From positions 930,001 through 994,000 of the forward strand of contig JANJXV010000100.1 in the NCBI GenBank assembly GCA_024803745.1: a DNA stretch of 64,000 bases, in the 5' to 3' direction. The notes beneath the pieces are model-generated. The model made no database searches and was not told the origin of the DNA. It worked only from the letters and a program-made list of their open reading frames with translations. This DNA is from Megascapheus bottae (lineage: Eukaryota > Chordata > Mammalia > Rodentia > Geomyidae). The stretch's first letter is position 1, and each line of letters starts with the position of its first letter. The translations under genes and the position numbers were made by a program. Shown here one piece after another: positions 54,896-64,000 of the stretch.

Positions 54896-55800
54896 TGATC
54901 AGATACATGTTTGCAAATGTTTCCTCTCATCATACAATATCTGTCTTATCATTTTGATCGTTTCCTTTGCTATGCTTCCTTTGCTAGAGAGTTTTTAATT
55001 GAACATCTTTTTAGTTTTATCTTTTTGCCCAGGTTCCCCATGCATTCTAGTCATATTCACAAAATCTTAACCAGTATCTCTATCAAGAAGCTCCTCCCCT
55101 CTCCCCACACCCAGGGCTTTCTCCTAGGTGTTTGTGATTTCAGATCTTACGATTTTGTCTCCTGTCTATGCTTTGTCATGTGTGAAGAGTCCATCACCAT
55201 TCTCTTGCATGTAGATCCAGCTCTTCCCAACTTTGTGGCCGAGGTGACTGTCCCCATTCTTCATTCCTGACCCCCTTGTTGAAAAAAAAAATCAGCTGAC
55301 CATATCTGCCAGGGTTTATTTCTAGACTGGCTATTCTGGCCACTGGCCTTTATGTCTGTCTTTAGGCCAGTATCATTACTGTCTTGATTACTGCAGTTCT
55401 GTGATGAATTCGGAAAATACCCAGTGTCCTGACTCAGGCTTTGTTCTTCCTATTCAAAACAGCTTCGGCTATTAGAGATCCTTTGTTGCCTCCATATGAA
55501 TTTTAGGATTCTATTTTTTTTAATGACATTAAATTGCTTGGTAAGAGTTTACATTGAATCTGTAGATTGCTTATGTGGTGTGGCTATTTTAACAATATTA
55601 ATTATTCCAATTTCCCTTCCCCTCCTCCCCCAAAAAATAAGAGATGTCATTGTGTGTAGATTTGCTTTAAGTTTTTCATCAGCATTTTGCCATTTTTGGT
55701 GTAGAAGCCATTCTTGCCACCCCACTCCCCAACCCTGGTTAGATTTATTTCTAAATATGTGATTCTTTCTGTTGCTGTGTGAAATTGTGCTTAATTTCCT
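54896..55800 (-). mobile_element. L1 fragment (ORF2 region)
   Basis: The plus strand reads as reverse L1: 'acatgtttgcaaatgtttcc', 'ggcctttatgtctgtcttta', 'ttacattgaatctgtagatt' and 'gtggctattttaacaatatt'. Many stops and frame changes. The 119-codon plus-strand frame (54911-55270) lies on the strand opposite to the L1 coding strand. Confidence 0.75.
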
Positions 55801-55898
55801 TTTAGATCGCACATGGAAACACAATTTACACTTATATCCCCAGGCATGAAGAAATTCATCTCCCTTCCCCTCTTATCCTCAAGGAAAATAGGCCATCT

Positions 55899-56126
55899 GT
55901 GTTGTGCCAGTAGTGGGCCTTCAACTTAGGGACTCACTTTCCTTTGGCTCTTTCACACATGGCTGGCACTCTTTTCCTGAGCCACGGCTCTACTTCTAGC
56001 TCTTTGCTAGTTAACTGGAGATAAGAATCTCTGAGATTTGTCTCCCGAGGCTGACTTCGAACCACAATCCTCCCATCTCTGCCTCCTGACTAGCTAGAGC
56101 TGTAAGTGTGAGCCCCTGGTTGGTGC
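55899..56126 (-). mobile_element. B1-like/Geo composite SINE, diverged
   Basis: 'gtgccagtagtgggccttca', 'tgagccacggctctacttct', 'actggagataagaatctctg', 'tgtaagtgtgagcccctgg'. Confidence 0.85.
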
Positions 56127-57199
56127 CTGGGCTCCCATTCGTGTAAAAAGCCACAGTACATATCACGTCCTGTCAGCCAACATGTCTTTTCAAACCTAAT
56201 CACTTTGTTCTCAATAGTGCCTCTATAACTGGTTAAGAAAAAAAAAACTTATAATACAACTTGTTGGAGGAGACAGACAGATAAAGACAGAGGAAATAAG
56301 AGCGAGAGAAAACAAGGAAGTATTGGATTTAAAACATCCATCCCAAATAGATATTAGATACTTAAAGAATTGCAATAAGGTATCCAAGTTTCTAAATAAA
56401 AATAATAAAACAAAATACTTAGCGCAGGACCCATCATGAGCACATGGGCTAAGTTGTTGTAGTTATTCTTATGAATTTATTTTTGTTTCAATGTGTTATC
56501 ACGCACTTATTTACAATTCCACCTCCACTGCTATCCTGTTGAGCGCCATTGCAATGGGTCTGATAATTACTTAAATCTGTACATCATCTTAGTTCAAGAC
56601 CCAGGACCAGAGCAGGCATGGCAACCACCTTTTATTTCTTCAATTTCCCTACCATTGCCCAATGGAAAGTGCTTCTAACCTTCTAGAGATAAGGTTCTCA
56701 GGTGTGCACACACGCTAACTCTTCCTCTGCCTGGTCCATCTGTGAAGCTTCATTTCACAGGGCTGAGAGTAGGATTGACTTGAGCCCTTTTCTCCCATCA
56801 TGCATCCTGGGTTCTGCTCATCTCATCCTCTACTGGCGAATTATGAGATGTGGGGGGGGGGATTGCAGATTTCATAGAGGCCCCAATAAATGTTACAGCA
56901 AGCTATTTATTTATTCAGGCTCTCTCTGTGACCAGCAAATTCTAAATTCACAGCTCTCAGTGGAGTAGCAAAGCCATGACAGTACCTGTTTCCTGTTTTA
57001 CTATAATTTTGTGTCTGTGAAAAGGTGAGAGGGTTTTTGCAAAATTCCCTGTCTGTGACATTCTGTTTGTCCTCTGATGGACCCACACCATTGTTTCTGA
57101 GATGAAGGGCCAGTTAAACATTGTAAACATGAGCTTGCCAGGAGGCTAAGCTGTGTGAAATACTCACATGAGGACAACTATGTATGTATGTGGGGGCAA
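56127..57199. other. No gene seen; G-run at 56851
   Basis: Unique-looking sequence. Frames of 61 and 88 codons have no recognisable motifs. GA-rich 56265-56320. Confidence 0.45.
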
Positions 57200-57500
57200 T
57201 TCAGGAGTTTGAACTTCGAGCCCCATACTGGCTTGTCAAGTGCTCTGTTGCTGATCCATGTTTCTAGCCCTTCTTTTGCACTGATTATTTTTGAAATAGC
57301 ATCTTGCTTTTTGCCTAGGCAGTCCAGGATTACAATCCTCTGATTTTAGGCTCCCTGTCACAACTGAGAGGACAGGTATATGCCACTGCTTCAAGCATCT
57401 CCCGCTGAGATGGTGGCTCATGAGCCTTTTCCTCCAGCTTGCCTCAAACTGTGATCCTGTCAGTCTCAGCCTCTGGGAGAGATATGGTTACAGGTGTAAG
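57200..57500 (-). mobile_element. Old B1-type SINE pieces
   Basis: 'ttttgcctaggcagtccagg', then 'attacaatcctctgatttta' and 'ggtatatgccactgcttcaa', and again 'ctcaaactgtgatcctgtca' with 'ggttacaggtgtaagcc', suggest two degraded reverse B1-like arms. Confidence 0.55.
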
Positions 57501-57540
57501 CCTGTTTCAATCCATATCAACCTACAGCATACTGTAACTT

Positions 57541-57778
57541 TTTTTTGGGGGGGTGCCATTAGTTGGATTTGAAGTCAGGACCTCATAGTCTCTCTTTATC
57601 CACTTGCGGTCGGTTCTCTATCACTTGAGCCATGCAACAAGTTCAGTCTGTTGCAAGCTGGTTAGAGATGCAGTCTCAGGGACTTTTTTCTTTTTCCTAG
57701 ATCAGCTTTGAACCTTGACTCTCTAGGTTTCAGCCTCCCAAGTAGCTAGGGTTATAGGCATGAGCCACCACACTTGCC
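57541..57778 (-). mobile_element. Older B1-like SINE
   Basis: T/G-rich start, 'tctatcacttgagccatgca', 'atgcagtctcagggactttt', 'cagcctcccaagtagctagg', 'ggcatgagccaccacac'. Confidence 0.75.
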
Positions 57779-57932
57779 TTGTGTATCTTCCACACAAAGA
57801 AAATTCAATTCCTTCCCAAGCAAACTTTACTCTCCCCATTTTCCTTCTCTGTCCCTCGCTCCCTCATCCCCCCCACCCATCCACATCTTTCCATTTTTAC
57901 ATCTAAAGCACATTTCAGGTCGTTTCATTCTT

Positions 57933-58126
57933 TGCCAGTCCTGGGGCTTGAACTCAGGGCCTGAGCACTACCCTTGGGTTTTCTCAAGACTAGAGCTCTA
58001 CCACTTGAACCACAGTGCCACTTCCAGCTTTTTTCTATGTATATAGTAGCAAGGAATCAAACCTGGGTCTTTGTGTGTGCTAGGCAAGCACTCTACCACT
58101 AGGCCAAACTTTCAGCCCTGCAGGGG
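57933..58126 (-). mobile_element. IDL-Geo-like dimeric SINE, full length
   Basis: 'gccagtcctggggcttgaac', 'ctagagctctaccacttgaa', 'gcttttttctatgtatatag', 'aggccaaactttcagccct'. An 11-bp target-site duplication 'gtttcattctt' lies at 57922-57932 and 58127-58137. Confidence 0.95.
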
Positions 58127-58137
58127 GTTTCATTCTT

Positions 58138-59161
58138 AAGGGAGATGAATAATATCTGAGACATGAAGACAACGGGAGCATAAACTTAATGGCAAACATA
58201 TAATCAATGTTTCATAGTGTTTGTGGAACAGGAGGATGTGTAAGGTCTGCTCTGTATAATCTCTTTTGCAGTGCTCATAAATAAGCAATGGCTCTCTTTC
58301 CTCATGTTCAACTGATTGATAGGGAGATCCTTAAGTAAAGTACCTCTGTTCATTACTAATGCATCACCTAATGCACCGTAATAAGCAAAGGTGGCTCGAG
58401 GGCAGCCATTGAACATATGAATATGGCATCTGTCTAATTTAAAGCAACGACCCTTTTCAACGGACACAAACAATTGTGGGGAAGAAGCACAGAGAAAATG
58501 AAGATTAAAATGGAAGCACAGTGTTCAAAGATACAAGGAGGATGCATCCATTACAAGAGGCCAAATTTTCACAAACCCACCAAGACCACACAGCCTGAGA
58601 ACCATCCTGGCCTCCATTCCTTTCTCTGGCAACACAACTCAGCTCGGTTTCTCCATTGCAATAGCCGTAGACATGGTACCAAAAAGAAAACCACCTTTCC
58701 AGTGAAAGTCAGTCCAGGCTATTATCTGCAGCCTGACACACTGACCTGTTGTACAACCTTCTGGGGAATTTGACAGGATCCAAGAACAGTATGAACTCTT
58801 GTCATGTAATATTTCATGCCATCCAGTGGCTCCTTTCTAAGCACAAATGGCTGTAGCTGAAATGAAGCCTATTTTTCCTGAATGGGATTTAATGATAAGG
58901 ATGACCAAGCAGCAGGTTTTATTTTATAAAACAGAGTTACCTGAGGTTATCCATACAGTGGTAATGCATCCATCATGCCTAGGGTAAAAATGCCCTTGCT
59001 TCCCTGGTTTGGAAACAAAGTTGGGGGTGTGGGGGGAGAAAGCTATGATCCAAGCTGGAAAGGGAGCAAAATTAAACAGGAAAAAGTGGTAATTTTTTTT
59101 TGGTTCTTCTTTTCTGGACAGCAGGATGTCAGAAGAGGGAGAAAGTGAATTGCTTCAAGGA

Positions 59162-59163
<2 letters not shown>
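58138..59163. other. Repeat-poor stretch; conserved-looking block 58190-58470
   Basis: No repeat recognised. The 58190-58470 block has mixed composition with AT-rich homeobox-like motifs ('cattactaatgcatcaccta') and is a candidate non-coding regulatory element by appearance only. Frames of 89 (-) and 99 (+) codons adjoin without recognisable domains. Confidence 0.4.

Positions 59164-59218
<55 letters not shown>
59164..59218. repeat. (TA)n microsatellite
   Basis: 55 bp of pure TA, the longest uninterrupted TA run outside the duplication edge. Prone to cruciform extrusion and length change. Confidence 0.97.
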
Positions 59219-59222
<4 letters not shown>

Positions 59223-60090
59223 ATACTATTTTATTATCTTTAAGTAGCTGAACAAAGGGGTTGCAATCCAGCATACCACTGGAAAGAACAATGCATCTTG
59301 ATCCATGTCCTCCCTTCCCACCTCTTCCAAGCCCTCAAGTGATCCACCTCCATTTCCACATGTGAACATTTAGTAGTCTGGTGTTCTGATTAAAGCGGGG
59401 AGAGGTGGCTACTTTCTTGGGTTTCTGATTTCTGCAGTCTTGTTTCTCCTTTTTCTCTTAAGAACCTGAAGTCCGTCTGTTTGATGAGCTGTTTGGTGTT
59501 TTAGCAATCCTTCCTTGTTTTCTGCATGATGAGTGTCTGTGCGCTGTTAATCTGTGAACCTCAGAATTCCCATGGCAAGCCCAGCTGGCTGGGCACAGAA
59601 GCCTTTCCACAAAGCACAATGAAAGAAGCACTAACTGGGTAGAAAACTGGAGGGAAAAAAAAGCAATTCTCACAGAGAGCTGGAAAACCTTCCAGAAATG
59701 ACTGGCTGCTGAATGTGGTTCTTTCTTTGCGAAGTTCAGAGTTACTGCTGTGGAGAATTCCCTGCTCTCAGGGCCCAAGCCCTGGGACACCAATGTCCCA
59801 ACAGCCCTTGCAACAGGTAGGGTCCCGGGACTTGTTCTCATGGCCTGGATGTGAGTTACACAATGTACATTGTCAGTGAGCAGCACAATGAACTTCTAAA
59901 TAGCAGTTCAACGTCACTTCTTTAGGGAACCTGTTTGGAAGCATCACTGAGGTGGAATTGTTAGGTACTGGGGTTGGTGGTGTTTGGTTCCGTAATTCAT
60001 CTGGCTTTTTTGTTGGCTGGGTAGTATTTCATTGGGTAGATATACTCTTATCTCTCTACCTTTTTTTCCAATTTTTTTATTGTATTTAAT
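59219..60090. other. No gene recognised
   Basis: Contains the longest minus-strand frame outside repeats, 142 codons at 59458-59886. It begins MLLTDNVHC and has one hydrophobic stretch, but no recognisable domain, no polyadenylation context and no splice evidence. Treated as chance. Confidence 0.45.
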
Positions 60091-60227
60091 AAAGGAGGGA
60101 TGGAAGGGGGAGGGAGGAGGGAGGAAGGGAAGGAGAGAGGAGAAGAGAGGGGGAGAGCAGAAAAAGGAAGAGAGGAAATGAAAAGAGGGAGAGAGAGGGA
60201 AAGAGGGAGGGAAGGAGGGAGGGAATT
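60091..60227 (+). repeat. (GGGA/GGAA)n purine tract
   Basis: About 135 bp of nearly pure G and A. The Ser/Pro/Phe-rich minus-strand frame is its translation. Confidence 0.95.
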
Positions 60228-60770
60228 TTGTCAACTCCACAAGGTTATCTAGTAGCTTCCCACCCAACTAGACTCTGAATTTCTAAGTCCAATATTATAT
60301 GGTAGTCTTCTACCAAGGATCTCCTTTCTGGCTAGACTAAACTAGAAACTTCCATGGGTCTATCTGAATACCAGAACCAATGAAGTAGAAGAAAATGAGC
60401 CAGGTAGAGAATAAGAACATCCCTGCCTATCAGGCAGGAGTGTCCTTCATCCTGAAGAAATAAAAGCCAGCAGGGGGAGGCTTCTCTAGCCCCAGGCAGG
60501 TAAAGCTGATCCCAAAGTGAACAGAGACAGCAGCATTTAGCCACAAAATTCCTTAGGGTACAGAAGCTCATCCAAGAACAAGGAATCTTAAGGCTGGGTA
60601 GAGTGAAAGAATCACAAAACCCCTGGGAAACCTTGCTGCCTTTGTCTCTTATCACCATGTTCTCTCTGCCCTTGCTGAAACGACATCCATGCCCATTTAG
60701 GAAAGGAATCCCTAGCTGTCAGGGGCTTTTAATGCTGACATGAAACTCCAAAGTGCCACCTTCCCTTAAA
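60228..60770. other. No gene seen
   Basis: Unique-looking sequence. A 108-codon minus-strand frame (60332-60658) has several cysteines and tryptophans but no recognisable family. Confidence 0.42.
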
Positions 60771-60789
60771 AAAAAGGAAGCAAACTGTA

Positions 60790-60960
60790 AGTGCTTAGCC
60801 ATTTGAGGGCTCAATTATCATGTTTGCCCCCCACAATTAGGAAAAGATTCCTACTAATTGGGTAATTGTATACCTAAGTGCCCAATTTGTGTGGGCAAAT
60901 TGAGAGCATAATATATGCAAATCACCCTGCATGTAAATTTTTTGTGTGTGTCCCATTAAG
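60790..60960. promoter_or_regulatory. Candidate AT-motif regulatory island
   Basis: Dense homeodomain-type cores (CAATTA/TAATTG) near 60811, 60833, 60855 and 60863, an ATGCAAAT octamer at 60915-60922, and an inverted CAATTTG/CAAATTG pair at 60883-60889 and 60896-60902. No repeat is recognised. The regulatory role is inferred from motif density only. Confidence 0.35.
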
Positions 60961-61129
60961 CCAAACTGTCACTAAATGCCAATCACAGGAACAGCCAATC
61001 ATATCCCTCTCGCCCTGAGTGGATCCTTTTAGCCAAAGTGATTTTTGATACTTGAGTTTCACAGATGCTGGAGGAACAGAAATGGAGAGATAAAGGGTAA
61101 ACAAATGCAGCAGTGATATTCACTAGACA
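60961..61129. other. Nothing recognised
   Basis: A short unique stretch. Confidence 0.45.
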
Positions 61130-61300
61130 CTCTGTGGAAAAAGAACTATACAATTTGTGTGTGGGTATGGGAGGAGAAACTGGGAGAACATGAGGTAAGG
61201 GGGTGACATTGTCCAAAAAGAAATGTAATCTTTACCTGACTTATAAAATGGTAGCCCTTCTGTACACTATTTTTATAATAACAAAAAAATTAATAATTAA
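61130..61300 (+). mobile_element. L1 3' UTR-type remnant
   Basis: 'gggtatgggaggagaaactg', 'ggtgacattgtccaaaaaga' then 'tggtagcccttctgtacact' and an A/T-rich end. Same general layout as the 3' ends at 23690 and 39166, more diverged. Confidence 0.5.
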
Positions 61301-61423
61301 TAATGTATGTCTCGTATCACATCTGGCATTAAGTAGGAATCATTTCAAGTCTCTCAAAGATGTAAAACTCCGTAATTCAAGCAACGAACAGTTAACATAG
61401 CCTTTTTTGATTCGCATTTATTT

Positions 61424-61620
61424 TGTGCCAGTATTGGGGCTTGAACTCAGTCCACAGGCACTGTCCCTTACCTTTTCTCCCTCGAAATAGTACTCTGCCA
61501 CTTGAGTCAGGCCTGCCTTTACTTCCAGCTTTTCGGCAATTAATTGGAGAAAACAGTCTTGCAGGCTTTGTCTGGGACAGCTTTGAAGTGGGACTCACAA
61601 ATCTCAGCTTCCTGAGCTTA
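61424..61620 (-). mobile_element. B1-like/Geo composite SINE, truncated
   Basis: 'gtgccagtattggggcttga', 'actctgccacttgagtcagg', 'caattaattggagaaaacag', 'atctcagcttcctgag'. The B1-like 5' end is missing. The overlapping 84-96-codon frames are its translation. Confidence 0.85.
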
Positions 61621-61789
61621 CAGAAGAAGAACGAGATGACAGCCCCTGACCTTCTCCTGATCCTTATTGCTGAATAAAGCAATAAGAGTCTTCCAGAAAA
61701 TGACAGTTAGTATACAGCCAAGGAAAGAGCAAAGACCTCTAAAATATTCTAAGGCTGTTTTTAGTTCTCAATAACTCCTATATGCCCTA

Positions 61790-61960
61790 ACCCATGTTGA
61801 GAATTTGCCACGCACTATCTCATTTAATTCTATATCTTTGTGTGGAGTAAGTACAACCATTGATCTCATTTTGGGAAGGCGAGAAAAACCAAGGTACAGA
61901 CATTAAAGACTTGCTCACGGTCCCAAGACTACAAAGTCAGGATGCAAACCCACCTACATT
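61790..61960 (-). mobile_element. MIR SINE remnant
   Basis: 'gccacgcactatctcattta', 'attctatatctttgtgtgga', 'aaaaaccaaggtacagacat', 'cacggtcccaagactacaaa' follow the complement of MIR over most of its length. Confidence 0.72.
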
Positions 61961-62780
61961 TCACCTCCCATCCATCCTCAAGTTCTATGGATCCTAAATT
62001 CCAAATTTTCTTCAAATTAATTCATTCTCTCCATCTTGGATGGTAGCAGCCTGGCTCAGGGCCACCAAGTCCAGTAAGTTTTCTCCTGGATTTCTCTGTC
62101 AGAGCCATAATAGCCTCTCCTCAATTAAAGTCTGAGTCCCACACCCCTCTCTTAGTCTCAGTGGCTTCCTTTCACACTAAACAATCTTAGAGTCTCCTGC
62201 AATTTTACTTTCTATCCCTTAAGCATTCTCTGGGCTAAGCAACAACGATTAGACTTTAGCCAATCATCTATCCAAACACATTATATCTTCCCAGTGACTC
62301 TCATCTAATGCCTCCTGCATAGTATCAGATTTCCCTTCTGATCAATATTGTTCATCAAACAACAACGACAGTCCTCACTGCTCAGTGTGCTAACTGTTCC
62401 TCTTGCTGGGTAGGTTGCATCCTGAACTCAGAAAAACTCAGCCTTTGACTGGCATTGCTTCACTTAGCTTCAGCAGGATGCTCATTTATTTTTTTTCTTC
62501 AGCCAAATAGAGTAAGTCTTCTGGATGTAGCAGTGCCATAGTGGAAAAAAGTTTGTTTTTTAAAGCAGACAAGACTAGATACCACTGGGTTCATTTTTCT
62601 CTCACTTGGCATGTGTATCTCCAACTCTTGATGATGTGCTGACTCCTACCTCAAGACCTTCAGAGCCACTGTTTCCCAGGTGGTAATAAAAGATGTTGTT
62701 TTGCCCATGCTCTACTCGGCTCTGCATGTTGATTTCAAGCAAGCAATAGGGACCAGAACAAGAAGGGATTGTGGTTTCAA
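61961..62780. other. No gene seen
   Basis: Pyrimidine-leaning unique-looking sequence. 62540-62700 may be a faint old repeat; no family can be supported. Confidence 0.42.
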
Positions 62781-63130
62781 ATTTCCCTAGAAAAGACCAG
62801 CAAATTCACTTGGCTGCGATGGCTCTCACTCCCTTCCTTTGTGAGATATCCTTCTTCTGTGAGATATCTAACTGACTTTCATCACTCTCTTCTCATTGGA
62901 ATCAGAACCCAGATCATTTGCCATGAGGGCCAACCAATATCTTTCCCAGACTCCCTTGCAGCTAGGATTGAACATGTGACTCTGTTCTGGCCAACAAGAT
63001 GTAAGTAGAAAGTTGCTGGGTGGGGAGGGAAGATATAGTTTTGCTGATAAAATAAAATATACCCAAAACAGTGTTTGCCTTTCCTTTTTCTTGCTGTCTG
63101 GAAAGTGAATAGGATGCGTGCACATACAGA
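62781..63130 (+). mobile_element. Possible MLT1-type LTR remnant
   Basis: 'ccagactcccttgcagctag', then 'gattgaacatgtgactctgt', 'tctggccaacaagatgtaag' and 'gaaagttgctgggtgggg', recall the middle of an MLT1-class LTR. The ends are unclear. Confidence 0.5.
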
Positions 63131-63359
63131 ATCCATTCTGTGTCTTCTAACAAAGAGAGCTTGCTCCTCTCTCCTTCCCTCACCCGCCAATCAATGTTGC
63201 TTACCAGAAACCAACTCCTATGATTCACCCATTCAGCACATTGCCTACTATGTGCTTGTGCTAGTAAGGATAAAATGAAATTCCCCTAGAACACCTTTAC
63301 CTGAATTCTTGCAAACAATTAGATGCTAATAAGGTCTATTTTATCACGTTGATTTTTGG
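63131..63359. other. Nothing recognised
   Basis: A short unique stretch. Confidence 0.45.
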
Positions 63360-63560
63360 CTTAACCTAGCAGGAATTGATTTTCTTACCTTTCTAGAGGC
63401 TTGAGGTCCAAGATCAAATTGGCAGCATGCTTAGTTCTGGTGACATTGTTTCTGGCTTATAAACAATCATATCAGGAGTAAGCAGGCTCTTGTCTCTCTT
63501 CTCTCATCTCCTTTTCTTTACCTACCCATCCTCGCTCCTCTCCCAAAATACATTTTTCAT
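63360..63560 (-). mobile_element. Possible MaLR LTR fragment
   Basis: 'ctagaggcttgaggtccaag', then 'atcaaattggcagcatgctt' and 'agttctggtgacattgtttc', fit a reversed MaLR-type LTR ('gaagtccaagatcaaggtg'). Confidence 0.5.
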
Positions 63561-64000
63561 TAATTTTTAAAAATTTATTTGATTTTAAAAAACTAATGAT
63601 CCTCACATGATCTTTATTAAATTTCACAGAGGTCTTTCTTAACTATACCACAGCACCTTCTTTTGACCCCCCTCCCTCAGTGAACACCTTTAGCTGGTTT
63701 CCTCCAGATTTGACAAATCCAGGCTAGTTTTATTGTTCAGTGGTTTCCTGCAAATCTCTTGTATTCCACCAACATTGGGGAATGTGAATACCAGGCTAGC
63801 TAGAATCCGCTTGAAGTTGAAACTGTCTGCTTATAAAAAGGTCAGACTGAACAACTTCTAAAGCACTTTAAGGGATCGCACATTCTGACTTCCCCATGAT
63901 TTTCTCTCTCTTCCCCAATTTCCCTCCACTCTTTGTGCAAACATTCTCCATTAAGGAAAAAGGGGGGGGGGCGGGGGGTCGCAGGGCAACAGAGAGATGC
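63561..64000. other. No gene; G-run at 63962-63978
   Basis: AT-rich sequence with 'ttaatttttaaaaatttatt' near 63560, then ordinary sequence ending in a G-run broken by one C. Nothing else recognised up to the window end. Confidence 0.5.

Noticed and set aside
59458..59886. A 142-codon minus-strand frame in non-repeat DNA
   Set aside because: No recognisable domain, no clear start context and no splice or poly-A evidence. A frame this long can arise by chance in 64 kb searched on six frames.

Overview
This is about 64 kb of nuclear DNA from a mammal, almost certainly a rodent of the superfamily Geomyoidea (kangaroo rats, pocket mice, pocket gophers). The main clue is a dimeric SINE seen many times on both strands. 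Its left half is tRNA/ID-like, with an intact box B (GGTTCGATTCC), and its right half is a separate 'GTGGCTCAAGTGGTAGAG...TTCAAGCCC' module. This matches what I know of IDL-Geo, a SINE described only from Geomyoidea. A second abundant SINE joins a 7SL/B1-like left arm to the same right module. Ancient mammal-wide repeats (MIR, L2, MaLR/MLT1-type LTRs, old L1) lie beneath these. I assign the species group by recognition, not by a database search.

I find no protein-coding exon, tRNA, rRNA or CRISPR array. Every open reading frame over about 100 codons is repeat translation, microsatellite translation, or has no recognisable homology. The window reads as a gene desert or the inside of a very large intron.

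The main structural event is a near-identical duplication. Bases 1-3005 recur at 29218-32245 (offset 29217), with nine substitutions found by eye in about 3 kb plus small indels in simple repeats. The two copies stop matching at the same (TA)n tract. The simplest reading is a tandem duplication with a unit of about 29.2 kb whose first copy begins upstream of the window. Falsely duplicated allelic sequence in the assembly is the main alternative.

Layout: 0-3 kb, duplicated block copy 1 (old L1 split by a SINE, GAA tract, L2 end). 3-12 kb, SINEs, a possible old LTR, a 53-bp tandem repeat, an L1 3' end, and an AT-rich island at 10.66-11.32 kb. 12-20 kb, several MIRs, SINEs, and repeat-poor stretches. 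20-27 kb, L1 3' ends and SINEs. 27.1-28.9 kb, a composite L1 (a younger 3' end inserted in an older one). 29.2-32.2 kb, duplicated block copy 2. 32-41 kb, SINEs, a long repeat-poor interval (34.8-37.7 kb) and MaLR LTRs. 41-50 kb, a SINE cluster, L1, a G-quadruplex-prone run, and an L2-associated tetranucleotide array. 50-58 kb, old L1s, a reverse MaLR LTR, a perfect CA/TG palindrome, a SINE inside a SINE, and a SINE splitting a MIR. 58-64 kb, repeat-poor DNA with an AT-motif-rich candidate regulatory island near 60.8-60.95 kb, then MIR and LTR remnants.
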